From the NCBI RefSeq assembly GCF_014643835.1, contig NZ_BMKD01000001.1, positions 1,116,001 through 1,180,000 of the forward strand: 64,000 nt of DNA. The letters are read 5' to 3'. This DNA comes from Mucilaginibacter rubeus. Its GTDB lineage: Bacteria; Bacteroidota; Bacteroidia; Sphingobacteriales; Sphingobacteriaceae. The notes beneath the pieces were generated by a model. That model did not search any database, was not told the DNA's origin, and saw only the letters and a list, made by a program, of their open reading frames with translations. Made by a program: the position numbers and the translations under genes. Each line of letters starts with the position of its first letter. Position 1 is the first letter of the stretch. Shown in pieces: positions 8,380 through 16,775 of the stretch.

Positions 8380-9252
8380 ATGTTACAATTAATATCCAAA
8401 CTCCAGCACAACACTTACGAAAAAAGCGAATATTCTGACGAGCAACTTCGTAATGTTGATGAGACTATCCAAGTCATTAAAGATTTCCCGTGGGACGCAG
8501 AGCGGGCATTAACTGATATCCAGTTAACCGGGCCATCGGTAGTTATTCAAGATAATAACCTGAACTACCTCAAGCTTGGCCTTTACTTTAATAGTAAATT
8601 CTGCGTTTATTATCTTGATAACGGCGATCATCTATATGAATATCATGCCTCCACCATTGATAAGGCTTGCGATCTGGTAAAAGACTTTTTTGAGCAGACA
8701 CTCAATCTGAGTTCATTTGAAAAACACTTCTTTAATATCGGGAATCAACCACATTTCATAACCAGTGACTTTATCTATAGAGTTAACCCGGCGAGAATAT
8801 TTGTTCTTGCAGCTTTTTTCTCAATATATCTATTATTTGCCATTTCAGTATTTTGTGCAAGCGTACTTCATATTGGCGGCGGTTCGTATCCGATAGTGCT
8901 TCTTTTAATAATTCTTGGACTGGGGATATTTATTGGCAGTATATCCTCTGTAGCCATAAAAGGCCGTAATCAGTATTTGCGAATATCACGTGGCAACCAC
9001 ATATTCTATTACGGGATTGACGAAAAACACATTAAGGAGTACAATAAAGCCGATGTAGCAGAACTTGCTCATAGAACAGCGACGAGCGACCGGAATATGG
9101 GTAACGTACAAATCAGGTTCAAAAACGGAGAATTTATACAACCTAAAATGTTAATCCATGATATGGATCTTATTCAGAAGTTTCCGGAAAATTTGGGAAT
9201 AAAGATAATCTATCCCCAAAATTCTCTCTTCAAACGCTCCCAAAGCGCCTAA
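8380..9252 (+). CDS. Hypothetical protein with two central membrane helices
   Basis: 290 aa, not recognised. Residues 1-125 look soluble. Two hydrophobic helices follow (IFVLAAFFSIYLLFAISVFC around 138-160 and IVLLLIILGLGIFIGSISSV around 170-195). The last ~90 residues are polar. A cytoplasmic N-terminal and C-terminal domain joined by a helical hairpin is the simplest topology. It is alone between the aroB operon and the pheA leader, and no function is suggested by the context. Confidence 0.75.
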   Translation: MLQLISKLQHNTYEKSEYSDEQLRNVDETIQVIKDFPWDAERALTDIQLTGPSVVIQDNNLNYLKLGLYFNSKFCVYYLDNGDHLYEYHASTIDKACDLVKDFFEQTLNLSSFEKHFFNIGNQPHFITSDFIYRVNPARIFVLAAFFSIYLLFAISVFCASVLHIGGGSYPIVLLLIILGLGIFIGSISSVAIKGRNQYLRISRGNHIFYYGIDEKHIKEYNKADVAELAHRTATSDRNMGNVQIRFKNGEFIQPKMLIHDMDLIQKFPENLGIKIIYPQNSLFKRSQSA

Positions 9253-9306
9253 CACAGAATTTAATTTGGTTGATCTATTATTTTTTACAAAAAATAAAAT
9301 TTTCTA

Positions 9307-9336
9307 TTGACAAACTCTTTTTTTACCGTACATTTA
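9307..9336 (+). promoter_or_regulatory. Promoter of the pheA operon
   Basis: TTG (9307-9309), 19-bp spacer, TACATTTA (9329-9336). This fits the Bacteroidota sigma-ABfr pattern TTTG-N19-21-TAnnTTTG with one mismatch. It would start transcription a few bases later, just before the leader peptide. Confidence 0.65.
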
Positions 9337-9357
9337 CGTCGTAATAAAAAACAGCAA

Positions 9358-9423
9358 ATGAAATTAACAGGTGCATACTTCTTTGGCTACTACTTTTACT
9401 TTACCAGTGAGAGCCGGGACTAA
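9358..9423 (+). CDS. Phe/Tyr-rich attenuator leader peptide, 21 aa
   Basis: A 21-codon frame starts at the ATG 9358 and stops at TAA 9421. Its middle reads YFFGYYFYF, so 8 of 9 consecutive codons are Phe or Tyr (4 each). It is followed by overlapping terminator and antiterminator elements and then pheA. This is the classic arrangement of amino-acid leader peptides (pheL, trpL): ribosome stalling at Phe/Tyr codons under starvation should favour the antiterminator. The response to both Phe and Tyr is inferred from codon content. Confidence 0.85.
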   Translation: MKLTGAYFFGYYFYFTSESRD

Positions 9424-9484
9424 TATGTACAAAACAAACATATAAAGAAACTAAAAAGTCCCGGCCTACCAGCCGGGACTTTTT
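9413..9484 (+). promoter_or_regulatory. Transcription attenuator of the pheA operon
   Basis: Terminator: GTCCCGGC (9458-9465), loop CTACCA, GCCGGGAC (9472-9479), flanked by A5 (9453-9457) and T5 (9480-9484). Antiterminator: the last leader codons contain the same GCCGGGACT (9413-9421), which can pair with AGTCCCGGC (9457-9465) and so disrupt the terminator. A ribosome finishing the leader covers 9413-9421 and lets the terminator form. A ribosome stalled at the Phe/Tyr run leaves it free. Confidence 0.85.
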
Positions 9485-9499
9485 GCTTTAAGCAGGTTT

Positions 9500-10408
9500 A
9501 TGAAAATAGAACAACCAAAAGTCGCAATTCAGGGTATCCGGGCCTCTTTTCACGAAGAAGCTGCATTGAAATACTTCGGCGAAAACACCGAGACCATTGA
9601 ATGCAACTCTTTCAAACAAACATTTGAGAGTTTAAAGAACCGTGAGGCCGATTATGTGGTAATGGCTATCGAAAACAGCATCGCCGGCAGCATCCTGCCA
9701 AATTATACCTTGCTGCTTGATTATGGCTTCCCAGTAGTTGGTGAAATTTACCTGCCCATCCAGCTGCACCTGATGGCTTTACCGGGAGTAAAATTCGAGG
9801 ATATTAAATACGTAACCTCCCACCCTATTGCCTTACGCCAGTGTGTTGATTTTTTTGACGAATATCCGCACCTTAAAATTGTGGAGAGCAGTGATACCGC
9901 GGCCTGTGCTAAACGCATCAGGGATGAGCAGCTAACAGATACGGTTGCTATTGCAAACTCTTTAGCCGCTAAGCTTTACGGCCTGGATGTTTTGGAACGT
10001 CGCATCGAATCGAACAAAAGAAACTTTACCCGTTTTTTGATCCTAACCCATCATGATAATATTGAAAAGAAACCGGCTAACAAGGCTTCTTTGTGCTTCC
10101 AGGTAAGTAACAAAGTTGGTGCATTAGCTAAAGTGCTTAATATTTTCGCCGAAGAAGGCGTAAATATGAGCAAAATTCAGTCGATGCCGATTTTAGGCAA
10201 GCGCAACGAATACAATTTTTATGTAGATATAGAATGGGAGGAACAAAAACAATATGACGCTTCCATAAGGCAGATCCTTAAGTATACCCATAACTTCAAT
10301 ATCCTTGGCGAGTACGAAAGGCACGATGATGAGCATGCGGTGAGCCCAAAACCTCGCCGGGCCGAACGGAGTATCCGCAAGTATATCAATATCAGGCGTA
10401 ATGCATAA
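9500..10408 (+). CDS. pheA: Prephenate dehydratase with ACT domain
   Basis: 302 aa. Converts prephenate to phenylpyruvate, committing flux to phenylalanine. The catalytic domain (~7-185) has the family signatures IQGIRASFHEEAA, AIENSIAGSI, TSHPIALRQC, and NFTRFLIL with the conserved TRF. An ACT domain follows (~195-275; KVGALAKVLNIFAEEGVNMSKIQS), the usual site of Phe feedback inhibition, then a short basic tail. There is no fused chorismate mutase; that activity is in the next gene. Expression is probably set by the upstream attenuator. Confidence 0.95.
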   Translation: MKIEQPKVAIQGIRASFHEEAALKYFGENTETIECNSFKQTFESLKNREADYVVMAIENSIAGSILPNYTLLLDYGFPVVGEIYLPIQLHLMALPGVKFEDIKYVTSHPIALRQCVDFFDEYPHLKIVESSDTAACAKRIRDEQLTDTVAIANSLAAKLYGLDVLERRIESNKRNFTRFLILTHHDNIEKKPANKASLCFQVSNKVGALAKVLNIFAEEGVNMSKIQSMPILGKRNEYNFYVDIEWEEQKQYDASIRQILKYTHNFNILGEYERHDDEHAVSPKPRRAERSIRKYINIRRNA

Positions 10409-10498
10409 TAAAGACAATTGGCAACAGAACCCAAAAAACTAACATAATTTAAATTATCAACTAACATTCCCGGCTACCACCGGACAAACAAAAAAACG

Positions 10499-11629
10499 AT
10501 GAAACTAAATTTAAACATACAGCCGCTTAACACCTGGATTAAAACAGGTAAGGAACCTCTGGTTATTTCAGGCCCTTGCAGCGCTGAAACAGAAGAACAA
10601 TTAGTAGCCACAGCTCATTTATTAGCCCAAACAGGTAAAATCTCAGCTTTGCGTGCAGGTATTTGGAAACCACGTACCCGTCCGGGTGAGTTTGAAGGTA
10701 TTGGCAGCATTGGTTTGGAGTGGTTAAAACGTGCCAAAGAAGAAACAGGCTTACCAACAGCTGTTGAGGTTGCTACTGCAAAACACGTTGAAGAAGCTTT
10801 AAAAGCGGGTGTTGATATCCTTTGGGTAGGCGCACGTTCAACCGCTAACCCTTTCACCGTTCAGGAAATTGCTGATGCTTTAAAAGGTGTTGATGTGCCT
10901 GTAATGGTTAAAAACCCGGTAAACCCTGATCTTTCATTATGGGTTGGCGCTTTAGAGCGGATCAACAACGCAGGTATTACCAAATTAGCTGCAATTCACC
11001 GTGGTTTCTCATCTTACGAAAAATCAGCTTTCCGTAACGAACCAATGTGGGATGTTGCTATCGCCTTAAAAACCCTGGCTCCTGAGTTACCTCTTATTAA
11101 TGACCCAAGCCATATTTCGGGTAACCGCGATCTGATCGGTTATGTTTCACAAAAAGCTTTGGATCTTGATATGCAAGGCTTAATGATCGAATCACATATC
11201 GATCCAAGCGTAGCCTGGACAGATGCTAAACAACAGGTTACCCCTGCTGCTCTTGCCGATATCATTGACCACTTAACTTTGCGTAAAGCGGAAGTTAGAA
11301 ATTCTGAAGTAAATGATAAGCTGGCCGAGCTACGTAACCAAATCGACAAGATTGATGACCTGGTGATCCAGAAAATTGCTGAGCGTATGCAGATTGCTGA
11401 GAAAATCGGTCAGTACAAAAAAGATAATAACATTACCATTTTACAAGTTGGCCGTTGGGATGAAATCCTTCAAAAACGTACAACTTACGGTAAAGCATTA
11501 AAATTAAGCGCCGAGTTTACTGAAAAATTGCTTGAACTGGTTCACAACGAATCTATTCGCAGGCAAACAGAAGTAATGAACGCCGACGCCGCTCAGGGCC
11601 AGGCAGCAGAAAAACTTACACACGCCTAA
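10499..11629 (+). CDS. Bifunctional DAHP synthase / chorismate mutase
   Basis: 376 aa. Residues ~1-265 are a DAHP synthase of the KDO8PS-like type (SGPCSAETEEQL, RAGIWKPRTRPGEFEG, GARSTANPF, AIHRGFSSY, NDPSHISG), catalysing the first shikimate step from PEP and erythrose-4-phosphate. Residues ~275-360 are an AroQ-class chorismate mutase (LAELRNQIDKIDDLVIQKIAERMQIAEKIGQYK) that converts chorismate to prephenate. The fusion is common in Bacteroidota; the mutase domain can act as the allosteric sensor. It lies 90 bp after pheA, likely in the same transcript. Confidence 0.95.
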   Translation: MKLNLNIQPLNTWIKTGKEPLVISGPCSAETEEQLVATAHLLAQTGKISALRAGIWKPRTRPGEFEGIGSIGLEWLKRAKEETGLPTAVEVATAKHVEEALKAGVDILWVGARSTANPFTVQEIADALKGVDVPVMVKNPVNPDLSLWVGALERINNAGITKLAAIHRGFSSYEKSAFRNEPMWDVAIALKTLAPELPLINDPSHISGNRDLIGYVSQKALDLDMQGLMIESHIDPSVAWTDAKQQVTPAALADIIDHLTLRKAEVRNSEVNDKLAELRNQIDKIDDLVIQKIAERMQIAEKIGQYKKDNNITILQVGRWDEILQKRTTYGKALKLSAEFTEKLLELVHNESIRRQTEVMNADAAQGQAAEKLTHA

Positions 11630-11637
11630 TATTTTAA

Positions 11638-12954
11638 ATGATGCATAACATCATTCTGAAAAGAAACAACAAGTTCATTAACGGCACGGTTAACCTCACC
11701 GGTTCAAAAAGTGAGTGTAACCGCGCCCTGATCATCGAAGCGTTAAGCAAAGGTAAAGTAAGGGTTGAAAACGTATCTGACGCCGCTGACGCTGTTTTAC
11801 TGGCAGGTATTTTAAGGGAGAACCAGGACTCAAGAACTAAGAGCCAGGAGGTTCCGGCAGGAAACGCTTCTCCCGATAATTACGAAATTGAAAATTGCAG
11901 ATCCGAAATCGTAGACATCGGTCCGGCGGGTACGGCTATGCGCTTTTTGACGGCTTACTACGCCATACAGGAAGATGAAGTGATCTTAACTGGTAGTAAA
12001 CGCATGAAGGAACGGCCAATAGGTATCTTAGTTGATGCATTGAGGACCTTGGGTGCCAATATTGATTATGAAGAGAATGATGGCTATCCTCCTGTCAAAT
12101 TAAAAGGAGGTTTTAAGCAGCAAACCAATAAGATCAGTATAAAGGGGAATATCAGTAGCCAATATATTACAGCATTGCTACTCATAGCAGCTCAGTTGCC
12201 TTTAGGCTTGGACTTGCATATAGAAGGCGAATTAACGTCGCGCCCGTATGTTGAAATGACTTTGACTATGCTTGAAACTTCTGGCATCAAGCACGCATGG
12301 AAAGATAATGTTATCACAATTGCAAACCAGGAATTTACAACGACATCACTGTACGTTGAACCGGACTGGAGCGCTGCTTCCTACTGGTACGCTATTGCTG
12401 CTCTTGCAGATGAGGCTGAACTGTTTTTAACAGGACTTACCCCTTACAGTTTGCAGGGTGATAGTGTGATCACCGAGATCATGGCTAACTTTGGTATTAC
12501 TTCGCAGTTCAGGGATGGTGGCGTTCATTTGAAGAAAGAGAACAAACCTATCTCCCGCCGCGAATTTGACCTGAAAGAATGCCCCGATCTGGCACAAACA
12601 GTAATTGTTGTTTGCGCCGCGCTTAATCATGAAGCATCTTTTACCGGCCTTGAAACTTTAAAGATCAAAGAAACCGACCGCATCCTGGCCCTGCAAACAG
12701 AGCTTGGCAAAATGGGTGTTAAGCTGATTGAAAAAGATGAAGTTTACACGCTTGATTGCAGCGACAAATTTATCCCTGATAGTATCTTCATCAATACTTA
12801 TCATGACCACAGAATGGCAATGGCCTTCACGCCGCTGGCCCTCATTCTTCCGCAAATGGAATTTGAGAACGGTCCGGTGGTTGATAAATCATATCCCGCT
12901 TTCTGGAATGACCTGGAAAAGCAAGGGTTTGAAGTGGTAGAGAAGGAAGCTTAA
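11638..12954 (+). CDS. aroA: 3-phosphoshikimate 1-carboxyvinyltransferase (EPSP synthase)
   Basis: 438 aa. Joins shikimate-3-phosphate and PEP. Signatures: TGSKSECNRALII (substrate binding), GPAGTAMRFLTAYY, SKRMKERPIGILVDALRTLG, KETDRILALQTELGKMG and DHRMAMAF. Residues ~61-90 hold a polar insertion (ENQDSRTKSQE onward) absent from typical enzymes and encoded by imperfect short repeats; it lies just before the GPAGTAMR loop. Two Met codons in tandem make either start possible. It follows the DAHP synthase by 8 bp, so it belongs to the pheA operon. Confidence 0.94.
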   Translation: MMHNIILKRNNKFINGTVNLTGSKSECNRALIIEALSKGKVRVENVSDAADAVLLAGILRENQDSRTKSQEVPAGNASPDNYEIENCRSEIVDIGPAGTAMRFLTAYYAIQEDEVILTGSKRMKERPIGILVDALRTLGANIDYEENDGYPPVKLKGGFKQQTNKISIKGNISSQYITALLLIAAQLPLGLDLHIEGELTSRPYVEMTLTMLETSGIKHAWKDNVITIANQEFTTTSLYVEPDWSAASYWYAIAALADEAELFLTGLTPYSLQGDSVITEIMANFGITSQFRDGGVHLKKENKPISRREFDLKECPDLAQTVIVVCAALNHEASFTGLETLKIKETDRILALQTELGKMGVKLIEKDEVYTLDCSDKFIPDSIFINTYHDHRMAMAFTPLALILPQMEFENGPVVDKSYPAFWNDLEKQGFEVVEKEA

Positions 12955-12993
12955 AGCTGAAGGCAAAAAGCCTAAAGCAAAAAACATACAAAA

Positions 12994-13068
12994 AATGCGT
13001 CACTACGGGGTACGAAGTAATCCCAGGCGAGGTTAAGACTTACGAAGTTTTGAAAACTTCGTAAGTCT
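12994..13068. repeat. Intergenic repeats: degenerate chromosomal repeat plus 33-bp palindrome
   Basis: The stretch TGCGTCACTACGGGGTACGA and following bases resembles the widespread sphingobacterial repeat of the GCGTCATTGCGAG...ACGAAGCAATC type. It is fused to a perfect palindrome: AGACTTACGAAGTTTT (13036-13051), one central G, and its exact reverse complement (13053-13068). Both are typical small dispersed repeats of these genomes (from memory, unverified). The remaining 12955-13160 DNA has purine-rich AAGC/AAGGC runs and pyrimidine-rich CTCCTATCT runs, with no gene. Confidence 0.65.
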
Positions 13069-13160
13069 CGATTTTACAATTACAGTTATAAAACAACCAA
13101 TTAAAGATATTCAGATAGGATTTTCTCCTGTCTCCTATCTAACATCTCATATCTAAAACT

Positions 13161-14255
13161 ATGGCAGGCAATTCATTCGGGCAATTATTCAGGATAACCA
13201 CTTTTGGCGAATCACATGGCGAAGCCATAGGCGTAATTATTGACGGATGCCCGGCCGGCTTACAAGTTGATCTTGATTATATCCAGGGCGAACTGGATAA
13301 ACGTAAGCCTGGCCAGTCAAAGATCACTACCCAACGTAAAGAAAGCGACACGGTAAAAATCCTTTCGGGTGTATTTGAAGATAAAACTACGGGCACCCCT
13401 ATTGCTATGCTGATCCCCAATGAAGACCAGCGTTCAAAAGATTACAGCCACAACGTGGATGTATATCGTCCGTCGCATGCCGATTATACTTATCAAACTA
13501 AATATGGTATCCGTGACCATCGCGGCGGCGGCCGCTCATCTGCCCGCGAAACCGCAGCCCGCGTTGCTGCAGGCGCTTTGGCCAAACTGTTGCTTAAAAC
13601 ACAGGGCATTGAAATTGTTGCCCATGTGAGCAGCGTAGGTAAAATCAATGCACCAAATGTATTTATTAACGATCCGCTTGAGTTTATTGAGGAGCGCGAA
13701 AAAAATATTGTACGCTGCGCCGACCCGGCCACTGCGGAAGAGATGATCGAATTTATTGACAGCGTACGTAAGGATGGCGATACCGTTGGCGGCAAGATCA
13801 GCTGCTATGTAAAAAACTGCCCGGTTGGCCTTGGCGACCCTGTGTTTGATAAACTGCATGCCGATTTAGGCAAAGCGATGCTAAGCATCAACGCTGTTCA
13901 TGGCTTTGAGTTTGGCTCGGGCTTTGAAGGCAGCGAAATGCGTGGGTCTGAGCATAACGATATCTTTGTAAAATCGCACCTGGGTGATATACAAACCATT
14001 ACCAATTTCTCGGGCGGGATCCAGGGAGGCATCAGCAATGGTATGCCTATCGAATTTAAGATAGCCTTTAAACCCGTAGCCACCATCATGAAAAACCAGG
14101 CAACCATCGACAGCCAGGGCAATGCTGCTGAAATATCGGGCAAAGGCCGTCACGATCCTTGTGTGGTTCCGCGCGCCGTACCTATTGTTGAAGCCATGGC
14201 TGCTCTCGTATTGGCTGATCATTGGCTCAGGAACAGAAACGCTAAGTTAAGCTGA
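13161..14255 (+). CDS. aroC: Chorismate synthase
   Basis: 364 aa. Last shikimate step: EPSP to chorismate, with reduced FMN. Signatures: [23 protein letters not shown] at the start, [20 protein letters not shown], and [12 protein letters not shown] and [25 protein letters not shown] near the end. Length is normal. It is separated from aroA by 206 bp of repeats, which may weaken cotranscription. Confidence 0.97.
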   Translation: MAGNSFGQLFRITTFGESHGEAIGVIIDGCPAGLQVDLDYIQGELDKRKPGQSKITTQRKESDTVKILSGVFEDKTTGTPIAMLIPNEDQRSKDYSHNVDVYRPSHADYTYQTKYGIRDHRGGGRSSARETAARVAAGALAKLLLKTQGIEIVAHVSSVGKINAPNVFINDPLEFIEEREKNIVRCADPATAEEMIEFIDSVRKDGDTVGGKISCYVKNCPVGLGDPVFDKLHADLGKAMLSINAVHGFEFGSGFEGSEMRGSEHNDIFVKSHLGDIQTITNFSGGIQGGISNGMPIEFKIAFKPVATIMKNQATIDSQGNAAEISGKGRHDPCVVPRAVPIVEAMAALVLADHWLRNRNAKLS

Positions 14256-14400
14256 AAGCATTTTTTTAGCTCAAAGCAAAAGGCCGAAAGCTTAAAGCGT
14301 TCTACTGAAAAGCTTTGAGTTTTCGGCTTATTATTTATCATATTTTCTTTGCTTTGGGCTTTCTGCTTTAAGCTTTCCGCTCAATAACCTACCTTTATAA
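14256..14400. repeat. Imperfect AAAGC/GCTTT repeats forming a large hairpin
   Basis: Repeated words GAAAGC, AAAGC and CTTAAAGC on one side meet GCTTTGAG, GCTTTGGGC and GCTTTAAGC on the other. GCCGAAAGC and TTTTCGGC can pair to a long stem around 14291-14335. It probably ends aroC transcription. Similar words follow aroA, so these are dispersed short repeats rather than a unique site. Confidence 0.5.
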
Positions 14401-14404
14401 AGTC

Positions 14405-15637
14405 ATGCTTATCTCAATTATCCAATTATACAAACAAGCCTATAGCGGACTTTCAAAAAACAGCTGGTACCTGAGCATCGTAATGCTCATTAACCGTAGC
14501 GGTACCATGGTTGTACCTTTCATGACCATTTATACCATCAGGCAGCTGCATTTTACCATTGAGCAATCAGGATACATCATGGCCATTTTTGGTGTGGGCG
14601 CAGTGTCCGGCGGTTTTATTGGCGGTAAGCTGATTAATAAGATAGGGTTTTATGATTTGCAGGTTGGCGCATTGCTTACGGGCGGTTTGCTATTCCTGGT
14701 ACTGGGCTATCAAACAAGTTTCATCAGCATGGCTATTTTTACATTGGTTTTGAGCATTTGCAATGAATCATTCCGACCCGCAAACTCAACTGCTATAGCG
14801 CACTACAGTACTGGAGAAAACAAAACGCGCTCCTACTCGCTTAACCGGTTAGCTACAAACTTAGGCTGGGCCTTTGGCGGCGGTTTAGGGGGATTATTGG
14901 CGTCTATAAATTATCATTTACTTTTTTGGGTAGATGGTTGTACCAATATCGCAGCAGGTATACTATTGCTCACTTTGATGCCCCGTTCAAAAGTGGCAAA
15001 AACAATCAAAGAAGCAGTGGCCGGTTTTGATGAAGTGGTTTCATCGGCTTATAAAGATGGTGTTTACCTGCTGTTTATCTTATTGGCAACCCTGTTCGCA
15101 ACTTGCTTTTTCCAGTTCTTTATTATGCAGCCTGTATTTTATAAAATACAATGGCATTTTAACGAGCGTTTTATCGGTTTCCTGCTGGCGCTAAACGGGA
15201 TACTTATCGTTTTGATTGAAATGATATTGATTAACTGGCTTGAAGGCAAACGCCATGCGCTAACTTATATTATCTCGGGTATCCTGGTTACCGGGGCTGG
15301 TTTTGTTTTGCTTAATCTGATGCCGCATGTGCCTTTGGTAGCCATATTAATTGTCTGCATGATAACTTTGGGTGAAATGCTTTCCATGCCATTTATGAAC
15401 ACGTTTTGGATAAGCCGTTCAAATGTACGCAACCGAGGTGAGTATGCTGCATTATACAGCATGTCATGGGCCGGCGCACAAATCATTGCTCCATTTTTGG
15501 GCAGCCAGGTTATCGCCTACGGAGGGTTTGAGCTTTTGTGGTGGCTACTTGGCGGTGTCTGCCTGATTGTGGCCTGCGGCTATTTGATCATGAAACGTTC
15601 AATACATACCACTAAACGTGTGCCTGTTTTACCTTAA
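14405..15637 (+). CDS. Major facilitator superfamily transporter
   Basis: 410 aa with about 12 hydrophobic helices. The N-half loop 2-3 motif is degenerate (GGFIGGKLINKIGFYDLQ), close to the MFS signature GxLaDrxGrr. Substrate cannot be assigned; drug or metabolite efflux are both possible. It starts after the repeat region and is followed at 9 bp by a HAD gene, suggesting a two-gene operon. Confidence 0.85.
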   Translation: MLISIIQLYKQAYSGLSKNSWYLSIVMLINRSGTMVVPFMTIYTIRQLHFTIEQSGYIMAIFGVGAVSGGFIGGKLINKIGFYDLQVGALLTGGLLFLVLGYQTSFISMAIFTLVLSICNESFRPANSTAIAHYSTGENKTRSYSLNRLATNLGWAFGGGLGGLLASINYHLLFWVDGCTNIAAGILLLTLMPRSKVAKTIKEAVAGFDEVVSSAYKDGVYLLFILLATLFATCFFQFFIMQPVFYKIQWHFNERFIGFLLALNGILIVLIEMILINWLEGKRHALTYIISGILVTGAGFVLLNLMPHVPLVAILIVCMITLGEMLSMPFMNTFWISRSNVRNRGEYAALYSMSWAGAQIIAPFLGSQVIAYGGFELLWWLLGGVCLIVACGYLIMKRSIHTTKRVPVLP

Positions 15638-15646
15638 TTTGCTATC

Positions 15647-16273
15647 ATGAAAAAAGCCATCATATTGGATCTTGATAATACCATATACCCTGTAAGTTCC
15701 ATTGCCGATCATTTGTTTAATGAACTGTTCAACTTTCTTGATCAGCATATTACCGGCGAGGGTATCGAGCATATCAATAAAGCAAAGGAGGATTTAAAGA
15801 AGGTTCCCTATCAGAAGGTGGCAGACAAATACCAATTCAGCGATCTCATTAAAAACAAAGGGCTCGAACTATTAAATAATATTGAGTACAACCGGCCGAT
15901 GCAGCCTTTTGATGATTATAAGCATATCCGCGAAACTAAGATCACCAAGTTTTTGGTTACCACGGGCTTTACCAAACTGCAATGGAGCAAAGTTAAAATG
16001 CTGAACATTGAAGCAGATTTTGAAGCCATCCACATTGTTGACCCTGAACTTTCGCCCCTTACCAAGAAAGATATTTTCGCGTTGATCTTGGAGAAATATG
16101 ATTACAAACCCGAAGATGTACTCGTTATTGGTGACGATCCCGAATCTGAAATAAAAGCAGCAAGCGATTTGGGTATCGATACTTTTCTATACGATCCCGA
16201 AAATAAACATCCAAACGCCCGGGTAACCTATCGCTCACAAAATCTTAAGGATGCGGCCGCTATTGTTGCTTAA
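15647..16273 (+). CDS. HAD hydrolase, pyrimidine 5'-nucleotidase-like
   Basis: 208 aa. Motif I DLDNTIYP (nucleophile Asp and acid/base Asp both present), motif II VTTGFTK, motif III Lys around LTKKD, motif IV VIGDDPESEIKAASDLG. The DLDNTIYP variant is shared with SDT1/YjjG-like nucleotidases that clear noncanonical nucleotides; substrate is inferred only. Its 3' end overlaps the convergent DinB gene by 14 bp. Confidence 0.85.
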   Translation: MKKAIILDLDNTIYPVSSIADHLFNELFNFLDQHITGEGIEHINKAKEDLKKVPYQKVADKYQFSDLIKNKGLELLNNIEYNRPMQPFDDYKHIRETKITKFLVTTGFTKLQWSKVKMLNIEADFEAIHIVDPELSPLTKKDIFALILEKYDYKPEDVLVIGDDPESEIKAASDLGIDTFLYDPENKHPNARVTYRSQNLKDAAAIVA

Positions 16274-16775
16274 GCACCTTTACAGTAACCAAAAGCTGCC
16301 CAAGATGGCGCATGGTATGTTCGGCAGAATGCGTATACAAGCCGATAACTGTTGATGGTAATTGCCCCCGGCCTACTCCTCGCCATTCGGTTAATATGGT
16401 CTCGTCGGTAGCTTTGAGTTTATCGATAGCGTTATCAACCTCGGTATTAAACGCTTTTATTAAATCAACAACGGTAATTTCATATTCACCAGGTTCACCT
16501 TCGGCTGCAAGATAATTTAGTTGTGCCGCACTAAGCCCTTCACCTTTTGCATAGGTAAAAAGCCGATTGAGTACCCCGGTGAGGTGTTGCAAATGAAAAG
16601 CCGGCGATGCCACGCCGGCAAGCTTTTCCCACAGCAGCTTTTCCGGAAAATCGGCCATCAATTCATTAAGTTCTTCCCTTGCCTGTAAAAGCGCGTGTGC
16701 AACAGGTTGAAGCAAGGCCGGCACATCATCCAGCGGGCCGCGGAGCCAAACTTCAGGTAGTTTTTGAGTAGACAT
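16260..16775 (-). CDS. DinB-like family protein
   Basis: 171 aa. Four-helix DinB/YfiT fold: first helix with LLQAREELNEL, a His in AFHLQHLTGVLNRLF, and the C-terminal HSAEHTMRHLGQLL. These His positions correspond to the usual metal triad. Family members are thiol transferases or metal-binding proteins of unclear role. The ATG overlaps the stop of the upstream mannanase gene by one base, so the two are coupled. Confidence 0.85.
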   Translation of the reverse strand: MSTQKLPEVWLRGPLDDVPALLQPVAHALLQAREELNELMADFPEKLLWEKLAGVASPAFHLQHLTGVLNRLFTYAKGEGLSAAQLNYLAAEGEPGEYEITVVDLIKAFNTEVDNAIDKLKATDETILTEWRGVGRGQLPSTVIGLYTHSAEHTMRHLGQLLVTVKVLKQQ

